Positions 1 through 8,685 of a stretch of 64,000 nucleotides of DNA are shown piece after piece. The position numbers were made by a program, and so were the translations under genes. The stretch's first letter is position 1. Every line of letters begins with the position of its first letter. The notes below the pieces were generated by a model that saw only the letters and a list, made by a program, of their open reading frames with translations, was not told the DNA's origin and searched no databases. This DNA is from Gammaproteobacteria bacterium (lineage in GTDB: Bacteria; Pseudomonadota; Gammaproteobacteria; Steroidobacterales; Woeseiaceae): contig JAOUGX010000008.1 of the NCBI GenBank assembly GCA_029865385.1, positions 1 to 64,000 of the forward strand. Reading direction: 5' to 3'.

Positions 1-517
1 AGTTCTCGGATCCGTCTGTATACGACAACGAATGCAGGCGACCGTCAATCGTGTAAACGATGACCTCCCCGTCTGTTACAAGTGGTACGGAAAGCGATTC
101 ACCCAGCACATTGCTTCGCCAGGCCTCATTGCCGGTCTCACTTTGCAATGCAACGATTTCGCCGTCGGCTCCGGCAACAATGACCAGCCCGCGCCCGGTA
201 CCCGGGCCGGCCGACAGGCTTGTACCGAGTTTGCTGCGCCACAACAGCTTGCCGCTTTCCGGCTCGTAGGCACTGACATTGCCATCGATGCTTGCCGCGT
301 AAACGCGCTTGCCGTCACCGGCCGGCATCAGGTTGATGCGCAATAATTCAGATCCCTTGCCGAGTTTTGCCGACCAGGCCTTTCTTACATCCAGTGTCGC
401 CTTGAAATCGGTCAGCTCTTTGGGCGGCAACTCATCGTCTTTGCCGCCGAATATACCGCAGCCGCCGATGAAAGCGCACGCCAGCAACAGGATTGACAGG
501 CGGTTTGTCAGTGTCAC
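1..517 (-). CDS. bamB: BamB outer-membrane assembly lipoprotein (3' end cut by window edge)
   Basis: BamB is the lipoprotein subunit of the BAM complex, which inserts beta-barrel proteins into the outer membrane. The first 172 residues are visible. A GTG start gives a hydrophobic signal peptide with a lipobox ending I-G-G-C (lipidated Cys about residue 20). PQQ-like beta-propeller blades follow, with repeats such as 'AYEPESGKLLWRSKLG' and 'ALQSETGNEAWRS'. The GTG overlaps the stop codon of the yfgM-like gene (G-TG-A), so translation is probably coupled. The hisS-yfgM-bamB order is the usual gammaproteobacterial one. The C-terminal blades lie before position 1. Identity is well supported by lipobox, repeats and context. 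Confidence 0.9.
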   Translation of the reverse strand, partial: MTLTNRLSILLLACAFIGGCGIFGGKDDELPPKELTDFKATLDVRKAWSAKLGKGSELLRINLMPAGDGKRVYAASIDGNVSAYEPESGKLLWRSKLGTSLSAGPGTGRGLVIVAGADGEIVALQSETGNEAWRSNVLGESLSVPLVTDGEVIVYTIDGRLHSLSYTDGSEN

Positions 518-1227
518 TGCGAACCCTCGTCAACGCTCTCCTCCGGCGCGTCGACGGTCGGTGCCCTGAGACTTTCGTCAATAGCGAGAACATCGCCAGG
601 TTCCGGCAAATCATTGATCTTCATCTGCACAATAGTACGATCGACAGTCAGCAGGTTCGGATCTTCGCTGATTGCAACAGCATACGCTTCGGCAGCCTCG
701 TTATAACGCTCGAGTACCACGTAAGCATCACCCAGCGCCTCGCTGAAGCGCGCGGTAAACGCACTTTCAGGCTGGCCAGCCAGAAGGTTGACAACCTCTT
801 CCGCTTTGCCCTGGTACAACATCACACGAGCAAGCCGCAGCCTTGCAACTTTCTTCAGTTCCGCATTGGCGTTCGAGTCGAGCAGGCCCTGCAGCACGTC
901 GGCGGCATCCTTGTCGCGCCCCTTGTCCATATATAGTCTTGCCATTGCAAGGCGAGCCTGTGCCGCATAGACCGTTGAACCGTATTGATCGTAAATGGTG
1001 CCCGCTGTCGTTTCCGCCGTTTCGAGACTACCGCTGGCAACGTTGTCCAGAAGGGTCTCGTACAGTGCCGATCCCTCCCGTTGCGCCGTTTGCTGGCTGC
1101 TCTGCCAGTAATTCCAGCCGGCGAGCATGGCGACACCGAGCACGATGCCACTGATGACATAGCGGCCATTCTCGTTCCACCATGTACGCATGGCTTCCAG
1201 TTGTTCTTTTTCCGATAAATCTTCCAC
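514..1227 (-). CDS. yfgM: YfgM-like membrane-anchored TPR protein
   Basis: YfgM homologues are single-pass inner-membrane proteins with a periplasmic TPR domain that cooperate with SecYEG and periplasmic chaperones. The protein shows an acidic N-terminus (EDLSEKEQ), a membrane segment at about residues 23-41, and helical TPR-like repeats to about residue 200, with an acidic tail. I chose the GTG at 1227 (237 aa) because GGCGGAGA lies about 7 bases upstream and the N-terminus then matches the family; an ATG seven codons earlier gives a basic extension that is less likely. It sits between hisS and bamB, its usual place. Confidence 0.85.
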   Translation of the reverse strand: MEDLSEKEQLEAMRTWWNENGRYVISGIVLGVAMLAGWNYWQSSQQTAQREGSALYETLLDNVASGSLETAETTAGTIYDQYGSTVYAAQARLAMARLYMDKGRDKDAADVLQGLLDSNANAELKKVARLRLARVMLYQGKAEEVVNLLAGQPESAFTARFSEALGDAYVVLERYNEAAEAYAVAISEDPNLLTVDRTIVQMKINDLPEPGDVLAIDESLRAPTVDAPEESVDEGSQ

Positions 1228-1299
1228 GAATCTCCGCCTTTTCCTCAAACGCTGAATTGATGCCCGTGACAGTCGATAACTTCAGGCTCTTGTTATTAA

Positions 1300-2574
1300 C
1301 TAACTTATGACCGCGAGTCGTTTCTGCAGTTCTGCACTCAAGTCTGCAACAGCGACTTCGGATTGATCTTCTGTACTACGCAATGGCTTGAGGCCCACTC
1401 GCCCGCTGGCCACCTCGTTATCGCCAAGAATGACCGCGTAACTAGCGCCGCTCTTGTCGGCGCGCTTGAGCTGTGCCTTGAAACTGCCACCGCCCAGGTT
1501 CAGTTCGGGGGATATCGATGGCGACTCATCACGCAATGACTCGGCAATGCCGAAAGCGGCCGCTAGCGCCTTGTCCCCGACCGCAACAATATAGACGTCC
1601 GGTGCCGCGTCCGGAATCAGCCCGCCGCAGGCATCGAAAAGACCCACCAGCCTTTCAATGCCCATCGCCCAGCCGATGGCCGGCGTGGCTTTGCCACCCA
1701 GCTTTTCCACCAAGCCATCGTAGCGACCGCCCGAGCACACCGCCCCCTGCGAGCCCAATGCATCCGTCAACCACTCGAAAACGGTGCGCGAATAATAGTC
1801 CAGTCCGCGGACCAGCCGGGGATTGACCGTAAACGGCACTCCGGCACTATCCAGGAAGCCCTTGACCGCGTCGAAATGTTCCGCGGACTCCGCATCCAGG
1901 TAGTCGAGCATGAGCGGCGCCGCGGCAATAAGCTGCTGCATTTCCGGATTCTTGCTGTCCAGGATGCGCAGGGGATTCTGCCCGAGGCGGCGAATACTAT
2001 CCTCATCCAGCTGGTTTTTCACCGTGGAAAAGTAGCCGACGAGCTCCTCCCGGTAGCGGGTCCGCGTTTCCGCCGTGCCCAGTGAATTGATCTCGAGCGT
2101 CAGGCGCGACAAGCCGAGTCGCTGCCAAAGCCTTGCGCACATGATGATCAATTCCGCGTCGATGTCGGGCCCTGTGTAACCCATCGCTTCGACATCGAAC
2201 TGGTGAAATTGCCGGTAACGACCTTTCTGCGGTTTCTCGTAGCGAAACATCGGTCCGACAGTCCACAGTTTTTGCCGCTGGTTGTGCAACAAACCATTGC
2301 TGATTCCTGCCCGAACCATGCCGGCCGTCGCTTCGGGACGCAAAGTCAGGCTTTCGCCATTGCGATCGTCGAAGGTATACATCTCTTTCTCGACGATATC
2401 CGTCACTTCTCCAATCGAACGGCGGAACAATTCGGTATGCTCGAGAATAGGCAGGCGAATCTCGCGATATCCGTACGATTCTATGACCTCACGAACGACA
2501 CGCTCTATATGAGCCCAGCGGAAGGTATCCTCCGGGAGTACGTCATTCATGCCGCGAATTGCTTTCGGCTTCAC
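1300..2574 (-). CDS. hisS: Histidyl-tRNA synthetase
   Basis: Class II aminoacyl-tRNA synthetase that charges tRNA-His in the cytoplasm. At 424 residues it has the normal bacterial length. It begins [16 protein letters not shown], contains the motif 2 region ([16 protein letters not shown]), the histidine-specific [14 protein letters not shown], and the C-terminal anticodon-binding domain from about residue 325. The ATG overlaps the rodZ stop codon (ATGA). In most relatives ispG lies between rodZ and hisS; it is missing here. Confidence 0.97.
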   Translation of the reverse strand: MKPKAIRGMNDVLPEDTFRWAHIERVVREVIESYGYREIRLPILEHTELFRRSIGEVTDIVEKEMYTFDDRNGESLTLRPEATAGMVRAGISNGLLHNQRQKLWTVGPMFRYEKPQKGRYRQFHQFDVEAMGYTGPDIDAELIIMCARLWQRLGLSRLTLEINSLGTAETRTRYREELVGYFSTVKNQLDEDSIRRLGQNPLRILDSKNPEMQQLIAAAPLMLDYLDAESAEHFDAVKGFLDSAGVPFTVNPRLVRGLDYYSRTVFEWLTDALGSQGAVCSGGRYDGLVEKLGGKATPAIGWAMGIERLVGLFDACGGLIPDAAPDVYIVAVGDKALAAAFGIAESLRDESPSISPELNLGGGSFKAQLKRADKSGASYAVILGDNEVASGRVGLKPLRSTEDQSEVAVADLSAELQKRLAVIS

Positions 2575-3446
2575 GGGCCACCAATGGTCAGACGCGCGGT
2601 GTTACCGCGAAGCTCTGCCGGACGCACCGCATACGGTTCGCCGTCTACCAGCAGGCTGACATTGTCGTTGTTGCCAAGCAGCAGGCGCAGCGGCGGCACG
2701 CCGGAGAGGTTGACGACGCGCCCGTCCGATCCGAGGCCGAAAAACAGCCGGCGTCCATCGACGTCGGTAACTTCGGTCCAGCAGTCGCCCGTGAAGCGAA
2801 GCTGCAATTGCAATTCATCATCAGCTGCTGCATCGACGGCGGCCGAATTGGCATCAGGTTCCGTTGCCCGCGCAGTGACAGCAGGAATCGCCGGTTCCGA
2901 TGCAGGCAGATCAGCCGCTGGATCCTGCGTCACATTATCCGCAGGCAGTCCTGCACCAGCGGATTCCTGGTTGGCGGGCAGCGGCTGCCTCACCGGCATT
3001 TGCGTCGGCTTCGTCGGCGGCGATGCGGAAACCAGCACGGGTCGATTGACGAACCAGTAGGTCGCAGCAGCCAGAGCAATCACGATAATGATCCCGGCAA
3101 TCCATCGCCCGAGTGCGAATTCCGTCACTGCTTTGGGACGCTTCGGTCCAACCACCGGCGGCGGCCCGGATGCCCGGTTCATCTTGTAATAGTCCGCCAG
3201 TATGTCGTCGATTGGCACGCTGACCAGTTCGGCATACTTGCGCAGATAACCTTTCGCGAAAACCGGCGCACCGAGAACCTCGAATCGATTGTCCTCCAGG
3301 GCCTGGACCTTCACCTCATCCAGATGCAGTTCCTTGGCGATGTCGCGCATCGATATGTCGTTGGCGCGGCGCGCTTTCGCCAGCCGTTGTCCGGCTTTGG
3401 GCTCGGCAACTTCCTGCTCGCCCGAATCATCGGCATTGTCGGCCAT
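2571..3446 (-). CDS. rodZ: RodZ cytoskeletal/cell-shape protein
   Basis: RodZ links MreB filaments to the membrane and the elongation machinery. The 291 residues show an N-terminal helix-turn-helix of the Xre/HTH_25 type (about residues 22-85, with LRKYAELV at its end), a basic juxtamembrane stretch, one membrane segment (about 113-133), a Pro/Ala-rich periplasmic linker, and a C-terminal beta-rich DUF4115-type domain (about 215-291). It ends in a four-base ATGA overlap with hisS and follows pilF, as in Pseudomonas. Confidence 0.93.
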   Translation of the reverse strand: MADNADDSGEQEVAEPKAGQRLAKARRANDISMRDIAKELHLDEVKVQALEDNRFEVLGAPVFAKGYLRKYAELVSVPIDDILADYYKMNRASGPPPVVGPKRPKAVTEFALGRWIAGIIIVIALAAATYWFVNRPVLVSASPPTKPTQMPVRQPLPANQESAGAGLPADNVTQDPAADLPASEPAIPAVTARATEPDANSAAVDAAADDELQLQLRFTGDCWTEVTDVDGRRLFFGLGSDGRVVNLSGVPPLRLLLGNNDNVSLLVDGEPYAVRPAELRGNTARLTIGGP

Positions 3447-3464
3447 GAGTGTTCCGTAACGTCT

Positions 3465-4229
3465 CTATAGATTTTCGCGTACGACGCGGGTCTCGGCAGA
3501 GTCCGGGAAATCTCGCAGCAACTGCCCAACGTACTGCATCTTGCCCTTCTCATTACCGAGTTTCTGCTCTATCTGTACACCAAGAAAAAGAGCCGTAGGG
3601 TTCGGCTTGTTCCTGGACAGGAAGCGCTGCAGGAACGACCGCGCATCCGGGTACTCGTCCGTACGGTATTTGAGCGCGGTCATTTGCAGCAACGCTTCCC
3701 CGTGATCGGGACGTTTTGCCAGAGCCTGGCGAAAGAAAATTTCCGCCTGCGTGAAATCGGGTTTTTGCGACATGCAGACACCGGCATTGGTCAGCATGAC
3801 CTCCGGGCTGTTGTTGTTCGGCAAGTCAACAGCGACAGCAAACTGTTTTTTCGCTTCGTCAAACTCGCGCTGGCGACATAGAAATACCGCATAGGTATTT
3901 CGAACTTCGAAATCGTTCGGCGCATATTTGACAGCGAGCTGGTACTCTTCAGCGGCACGCCGCGGATTGTCGAGCCCCTCGAATGTCAGCGCGAGCGTCG
4001 AGTGTGCCATCGCCATCTTCGGATCGTATTCCAGCGCTCGCTCGAGGCGTTGTCGCGCCAGATCATAACTACCGCTCCGGTAGTAGCGTGCTCCGAGCTG
4101 ATAGTACTTTTCCGCGGCCTCCTTTTCGTTAAGCTCGGTTTTTTTCGGACCCGTGGTTGTCGACGTAATACAACCCGCCAATAGCAGGGTCAGGATTCCC
4201 GCGACCAGTATTCCGACTATTCTATTCAC
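3465..4229 (-). CDS. pilF: PilF/PilW type IV pilus biogenesis lipoprotein
   Basis: PilF is an outer-membrane lipoprotein pilotin needed for PilQ secretin multimerisation in type IV pili. The 254 residues start with a signal peptide and lipobox LLLAGC (Cys20), followed by tandem TPR motifs across about residues 38-245. The first one contains YYQLGARYYRSGSYDLARQ. Its ATG overlaps the rlmN stop (ATGA). The rlmN-pilF-rodZ order is conserved. No other pilus genes lie in the window. Confidence 0.9.
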   Translation of the reverse strand: MNRIVGILVAGILTLLLAGCITSTTTGPKKTELNEKEAAEKYYQLGARYYRSGSYDLARQRLERALEYDPKMAMAHSTLALTFEGLDNPRRAAEEYQLAVKYAPNDFEVRNTYAVFLCRQREFDEAKKQFAVAVDLPNNNSPEVMLTNAGVCMSQKPDFTQAEIFFRQALAKRPDHGEALLQMTALKYRTDEYPDARSFLQRFLSRNKPNPTALFLGVQIEQKLGNEKGKMQYVGQLLRDFPDSAETRVVRENL

Positions 4230-5329
4230 GCCGTTGCCACCTTTGTTTTCTTCTCACTCAGCCGATTGCGAATCCTGTCACTGACCTTGCCGGCAAGCTG
4301 CCCGCATGCGGCATCGATGTCGTCGCCGCGCGTCTTGCGAGTTGTCGAAACGATTCCCTGCTCTCGCAGGAATGCCTGGAAAGCGCCGATCACCTTTGCG
4401 TGCGACCGCCTGAACTCGTTGCCCGAAAACGGATTGAAGGGAATCAGGTTGATCTTCGCCGGCTTGTCGCGCAACAAATCGGCCAGCTGCCGTGCATGAT
4501 CCAGAGAATCATTGACATCGCGCAACATCACATATTCGAATGTTATGAACCTGTTTGCCCGTTTCGCCGCATAAATCCAGCAGGCATCAAGAAGCGTCGC
4601 TATCGGGTGAATCCGGTTGATCGGCACCAACTGATTCCTCAATTCGTCGTTCGGCGCATGCAGGGACACTGCCAGCGACACATTGCACTCATCGCCCAGC
4701 TTGTGGATCTGCGGAACTATTCCCGAGGTACTTACCGTAATGCGTCGTCGCGACAGACCGTATGAAAAATCCGACAACAAAAGATCCAGCGCCGCAAGCA
4801 AGTTGCGAAAATTGGCAAGCGGTTCGCCCATGCCCATGAAAACTACGTTGGTTACAGCGGGTTCGCCGTTTGGCCGCGCCGGCAACACGCGATTCGCGTA
4901 ATTGACCTGGCCGACAATCTCGGCCGTCGTCAGATTTCGATTGAAGCCCTGCGCGCCGGTTGCGCAAAATGAACAGTCGAGCGCACATCCCACCTGCGAC
5001 GAAATGCACAATGTGCCGCGACCGGGTTCCGGAATGAATACCGTTTCAACCGCCTGGCCTGCACCTGACTCGAACAGCCACTTCACCGTCCCGTCGACCG
5101 AGGCCTGTTCTGAAAGCGGTTTCGGCAATTGAATAACGGCAGATTCGTCGAGCTTTGACCGAAGGCTTTTCGACAGGTCTGTCATGACATCGAAGCCGTC
5201 CGCATTCCGCTGATGAATCCATTGAAGAACCTGGCGCGCACGAAAGGGCTTCTCGCCGATTCCGGCAAAGAAATTCTCCAGTGCCGACTGTGGCAGCCCC
5301 AAGAGATTGACCTTTTCTGTGTTGTTCAT
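4226..5329 (-). CDS. rlmN: RlmN, dual-specificity rRNA/tRNA adenine-C2 methyltransferase
   Basis: Radical SAM enzyme that methylates C2 of A2503 in 23S rRNA and A37 in some tRNAs. The 367 residues contain the radical-SAM cluster motif CxxxCxxC (Cys115, Cys119, Cys122) preceded by the methyl-carrier Cys108 in TLCISSQVGC. A C-terminal Cys in DIDAACGQL fits the second catalytic cysteine of the family. GMGEPLANF is the SAM-binding GGE-like motif. It lies between ndk and pilF, with 18 bases to ndk, so the genes are probably co-transcribed. Confidence 0.97.
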   Translation of the reverse strand: MNNTEKVNLLGLPQSALENFFAGIGEKPFRARQVLQWIHQRNADGFDVMTDLSKSLRSKLDESAVIQLPKPLSEQASVDGTVKWLFESGAGQAVETVFIPEPGRGTLCISSQVGCALDCSFCATGAQGFNRNLTTAEIVGQVNYANRVLPARPNGEPAVTNVVFMGMGEPLANFRNLLAALDLLLSDFSYGLSRRRITVSTSGIVPQIHKLGDECNVSLAVSLHAPNDELRNQLVPINRIHPIATLLDACWIYAAKRANRFITFEYVMLRDVNDSLDHARQLADLLRDKPAKINLIPFNPFSGNEFRRSHAKVIGAFQAFLREQGIVSTTRKTRGDDIDAACGQLAGKVSDRIRNRLSEKKTKVATA

Positions 5330-5347
5330 TGCTTTATCGCGCCGGGT

Positions 5348-5779
5348 TCAACGCGTCCGCGGGCAGAGTCCGTTCTCGCCGAAGAAGAACCGGATTTCCT
5401 GCGCAGCTGTGTCTGTACCGTCCGAGCCGTGGACGATGTTCTCTTCGATGCTATCAGCATAGTCTGCGCGTATGGTTCCCTTGTCCGCGTTGGCCGGATT
5501 CGTGGCACCCATCAGTCGCCGGTTCGTCTCGACCGCAGCCTCGCCCTGCAGCACCTGCACCATGACCGGGCCGGACCGCATATAGCTCACGAGGTCTTTG
5601 AAGAACGGCCGGCTCTTGTGAACGGCATAAAATCCTTCTGCCTGCTCCTTGCTCAGGTGCAGCATCTTTGCTGCAACGATTTCCAGACCGGCTTTCTCGA
5701 ATCGACGGTAGATTTCACCGATCAGGTTCTTCTGAACACCGTCCGGCTTGATAATGGAGAGCGTCTGCTCAACGGCCAT
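5348..5779 (-). CDS. ndk: Nucleoside diphosphate kinase
   Basis: Balances (d)NTP pools by moving phosphate from ATP to NDPs through a phosphohistidine. The 143 residues are the full family length. The catalytic His117 is in NIVHGSDG, and [11 protein letters not shown] is the typical N-terminal strand with the conserved Lys. A bias to AAG/AAA with ggaaatgaag before the ATG gives a reasonable ribosome site. It heads the ndk-rlmN-pilF-rodZ-hisS-yfgM-bamB run. Confidence 0.97.
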   Translation of the reverse strand: MAVEQTLSIIKPDGVQKNLIGEIYRRFEKAGLEIVAAKMLHLSKEQAEGFYAVHKSRPFFKDLVSYMRSGPVMVQVLQGEAAVETNRRLMGATNPANADKGTIRADYADSIEENIVHGSDGTDTAAQEIRFFFGENGLCPRTR

Positions 5780-5929
5780 ACTTCATTTCCTTTAATCCAT
5801 GAACCAATACGGCCGGTCAGGAGCTTGCCGGCCGTGCGTAAACCCGTGATTTTACTTGAAGCTATCTGAAAATGCCGCAGAAAGCCGTGGATTGGCCGGC
5901 GCGGCTCCGGGACCTGCGGGCCCGGATGA

Positions 5930-6253
5930 TCAGACGCTGAAGCTTTCGCCGCAGCCGCACTCTCCGGATACGTTGGGATTGCGGAAACGGAATGCCTCGT
6001 TCAGCCCTTCCTTGATGAAGTCGACTTCGGTGCCGTCAATAAGTTCGAGGCTCTGGCGATCGACCACGACCTTGACGCCTCTGTCCTCGAATACGACGTC
6101 GGCGGGGTCGATTTTATCGGCATAGTTGACGACATAGGCGAAGCCGTTACACCCCGTCTTCTTGACGCCAACGCGAAGGCCAACGCCCTGCCCCCGGGAC
6201 TTGAGGAAATGCCGTACCCGATCTGCGGCCGGTTCTGTCAGTGATATTGCCAT
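5930..6253 (-). CDS. iscA: IscA, A-type iron-sulfur carrier
   Basis: A-type carrier that delivers Fe-S clusters, notably 4Fe-4S, to targets. From the ATG at 6253 the protein is 107 residues, the same length as E. coli IscA, with the three ligand cysteines at the same positions: Cys35 (KTGCNG), Cys99 and Cys101 (GECGCGESF). A TTG four codons upstream could also be used but gives a non-homologous extension. It is the last gene of trmJ-iscS-iscU-like-iscA. The hscB, hscA, fdx and iscX genes that normally follow are absent, and ndk begins after 150 bases. Confidence 0.94.
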   Translation of the reverse strand: MAISLTEPAADRVRHFLKSRGQGVGLRVGVKKTGCNGFAYVVNYADKIDPADVVFEDRGVKVVVDRQSLELIDGTEVDFIKEGLNEAFRFRNPNVSGECGCGESFSV

Positions 6254-6274
6254 CTTGTTCGCCAATTTTAGGGT

Positions 6275-6664
6275 TTATGTCTCGTTGCCAGTTTCTTGCA
6301 GTAGCAAAGTTACGGCATCTTCCAGCAGCAGTATACGGCCTGTCTTGCTGACCGGTATTGCCAGTTCCCGTGCGATTCCGATCGACCGAAAGTCCCGCAG
6401 CGTTGCAATCTGTCTTCCCTCGTAGCGCTCGCAGAACAACTCCGCCGCGGCAATCAGGTGCGGGCAGGCCAGTGCGTGAAATCGAAGCTCCTTGAGCGTT
6501 CCCTCGTCAATGCCCGCCTCGATCTGCAGGGCAGTCCCGCTGCCGTCATCGACCTTCGCCAGCAGCCTGAGACTGTACTCCCCCCGCAATGCGCCGGCGT
6601 GAACCGGGCTCACAAAATACTGCCGCAGCAACGAGCTGTATGGGTCCTGCGGCGCCATAATCAA
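6275..6664 (-). CDS. Degenerate IscU/NifU-N-like scaffold homologue
   Basis: The protein (129 aa) occupies the iscU position between iscS and iscA and aligns by eye along the length of IscU: LKELRFHALACPHLIAAAEL corresponds to the IscU segment around its second cysteine, and KTGRILLLEDAV to the region before its last helix. Of the three scaffold cysteines and one histidine of IscU, only Cys67 remains. The first Cys region reads KVDDGSG and the His-Cys pair is replaced by Thr-Gly. An extra Cys78 is present. Its ATG overlaps the iscS stop, so it is co-translated. It may be a regulatory or specialised partner of IscS rather than a cluster scaffold; the function is unknown. Confidence 0.7.
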   Translation of the reverse strand: MIMAPQDPYSSLLRQYFVSPVHAGALRGEYSLRLLAKVDDGSGTALQIEAGIDEGTLKELRFHALACPHLIAAAELFCERYEGRQIATLRDFRSIGIARELAIPVSKTGRILLLEDAVTLLLQETGNET

Positions 6665-7848
6665 GCCCGCGTTGCCGTGGCCGTTTCCGGCGGACGGAGT
6701 TTGCCGAGGTGATTTACCGCCCAGCGGAACCGCTCTATGGCCACATCGATATCGTCATTGGTCGTTTCACGACCGAAACTGAAGCGGATTGCGCTCTGTG
6801 CCAGCGCGTCGCTGCGACCCATCGCGCGCAATACGAAGGAGCTCTCGCCGCTTTGGGCATTGCAGGCCGAGCCGCGGGCAACACAGAGCGGCTCCAGCGC
6901 CAGCATAAGGCTCTCGCCATCCACACCTGCAGTACTGACATTCAGAATTCCGGCAAAGGTCTCTTTCTCGTCGCCGTTCCGGCAAAGGCCCGGCAGATCG
7001 CGAATGCCGAGCCACAGGCGTTCGCGAAGTCGGCGGCAATGCGGCAGATCGGCGGCCAGCCGGGATAGAGCGAGTTCCGCTGCAAGACCCAGGCCGAGGA
7101 TCTGGTGAACCGCGTGCGTGCCCGGCCTCCTGCGCCGTTCCTGGGACCCGCCGAAAAGCAGCGGTTCGAGCTGGCAGCCGGGTCGATCTGCGACGAACAA
7201 CGCGCCCGCGCCCTGCGGACCGTAGAACTTGTGGCCGGTCAGTGACAGCAAGTCGATGCCGAGCGCAGCGATGTCTAGCGGCAGCTTGCCGGCCGACTGC
7301 GCCGCATCGCAGTGATACAGAACGTCCCGTCGATGGCAAATGGCGGCGATCGACGCGATATCCTGAATTACGCCGGTTTCGTTGTTGATGTGCATGACCG
7401 AAACCAGCTGCGTGTCGTCGCGAATTGCGGCTTCGAGAAGCTGCGGATCGAGCTTTCCTGATTTGTCCGGATCCAGCCAGGTGACATCGAAGCCCTCACG
7501 TTGCAGGGCCTCGAAACACTCGATGACCGACTTGTGCTCCGTCGTCATCGTGATCAGGTGCTTGCCACGATGAGCCCGATGGCGCGCCGCACCGAAGATA
7601 GCCAGATTGTTTGATTCGGTAGCGCCGGATGTAAAAGCAAGGTCGCGCGGCTCGGCATTCAGCAATGCGCCGACCTGTGCCCTGGCCCGCTCGACGAGCT
7701 CGGCGGATTGTCGGCCGGCCACATGGTTCGACGAGGGATTTGCGAACCCGTACGGCGACTGCAGGCAGTCCGCCATGGCAGCGGCGATTTCACTGTCGAC
7801 TGGCGTAGTCGCAGCGTAATCCAGGTACACGAGGTGCCGCCGATTCAC
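6661..7848 (-). CDS. iscS: Cysteine desulfurase IscS, without the usual C-terminal tail
   Basis: PLP enzyme that takes sulfur from cysteine for Fe-S clusters and tRNA thiolation. The 395 residues show His105 (TTEHKSV), the PLP lysine Lys207 (SLTGHKFYGP) and the persulfide Cys329 (ARGSACNAQSG), all at IscS positions. Sequence similarity to E. coli IscS runs through AIRFSFGRETTNDDID to LGKLRP. After that the conserved C-terminal tail (about 20 residues in E. coli, used in IscU binding) is replaced by a short ETATATRA ending. The ATG overlaps the trmJ stop. No iscR precedes it. Confidence 0.9.
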   Translation of the reverse strand: MNRRHLVYLDYAATTPVDSEIAAAMADCLQSPYGFANPSSNHVAGRQSAELVERARAQVGALLNAEPRDLAFTSGATESNNLAIFGAARHRAHRGKHLITMTTEHKSVIECFEALQREGFDVTWLDPDKSGKLDPQLLEAAIRDDTQLVSVMHINNETGVIQDIASIAAICHRRDVLYHCDAAQSAGKLPLDIAALGIDLLSLTGHKFYGPQGAGALFVADRPGCQLEPLLFGGSQERRRRPGTHAVHQILGLGLAAELALSRLAADLPHCRRLRERLWLGIRDLPGLCRNGDEKETFAGILNVSTAGVDGESLMLALEPLCVARGSACNAQSGESSFVLRAMGRSDALAQSAIRFSFGRETTNDDIDVAIERFRWAVNHLGKLRPPETATATRA

Positions 7849-8570
7849 TGCACGCTCCGGCCGTTCTTGTCCGGATCCAGTGCCGCCAGCATGCCACGCA
7901 GGATGTTGATCTCGTTTTTGTCCGGCAACGCGCGCGCAAACAGCCGTCTCAAGCGCCGCATCAGGTGGCGCGGATTATCGGGTTTGAGAAAGCCGCTGGA
8001 AATCAGGATCTGCTCGAGATGTGTATAAAAATTCTCAAGCTCTTCGGCAGTAGCAAGCGGCGCCTCCGGCGCCTGTTGCAGCAGCTCGGAGCCGACTCGC
8101 GCCATGCGCAGTTCGTAACTCATCACCTGTACCGCCATCGCCAGGTTCAGTGAGCTGAATGTCGGCTCGGTCGGAATCGTCAACAAGGTATGACATCTGT
8201 CGAGGTCTTCGTTGGTAAGGCCGGACTTCTCGGGACCGAAAACAACGGCAACAGACCCTTGCAGGCTTTCCTGAACCAGTCGTGTCGCGCACTCGCGGGG
8301 TGCCATGCTGGGCCAGCCAATGGTTCGCGACCGAGCGCTAGCCCCTGCCACGTAGCTGCAATCTGCAATCGCCTCATCAAGGCTCGATAACACTTTGGCC
8401 GATTCGAGCAGGTCTTCGGCGCCGGACGCCCGGGCGACTGCATCTTCGTGTGGAAAATGCAGCGGGTTCACCAGAAACAGCTCGTCCAGGCCCATGTTTT
8501 TCATCGCGCGCGCCACAGCGCCGATATTGCCCGGATGCGTGGTGCCGACGAGTACGATACGTATTGCCAA
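7845..8570 (-). CDS. trmJ: TrmJ tRNA (Cm32/Um32) 2'-O-methyltransferase
   Basis: SPOUT-class methyltransferase that modifies the ribose of nucleotide 32 in tRNA anticodon loops. The 241 residues begin IRIVLVGTTHPGNIGAVARAMKNMG and carry the SPOUT knot motifs VVFGPEKSGLTNEDLDRC and IPTEPTFSSLNLAMAVQ, plus a C-terminal helical extension. It is divergent from suhB and followed directly by iscS through an ATGA overlap. In E. coli and Pseudomonas iscR (and cysE in Pseudomonas) would stand between them. Confidence 0.94.
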   Translation of the reverse strand: MAIRIVLVGTTHPGNIGAVARAMKNMGLDELFLVNPLHFPHEDAVARASGAEDLLESAKVLSSLDEAIADCSYVAGASARSRTIGWPSMAPRECATRLVQESLQGSVAVVFGPEKSGLTNEDLDRCHTLLTIPTEPTFSSLNLAMAVQVMSYELRMARVGSELLQQAPEAPLATAEELENFYTHLEQILISSGFLKPDNPRHLMRRLRRLFARALPDKNEINILRGMLAALDPDKNGRSVQ

Positions 8571-8685
8571 AACGATTCTCTTTGCCTTGCGGTGGAACTG
8601 CGGGAACGGTCTGCTATTCTAGCGTGCCGTTGGCCGCGAATGTGCCAGCGGTTTGTTCTTTATCAATAGCTGACGGAATCGACTC

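Noticed and set aside
5808-5834. ACGGCCGG/CCGGCCGT hairpin between iscA and ndk
   Set aside because: A stable stem but no T-run in either direction close to it; it may be part of a leader of ndk, but I cannot support a terminator.
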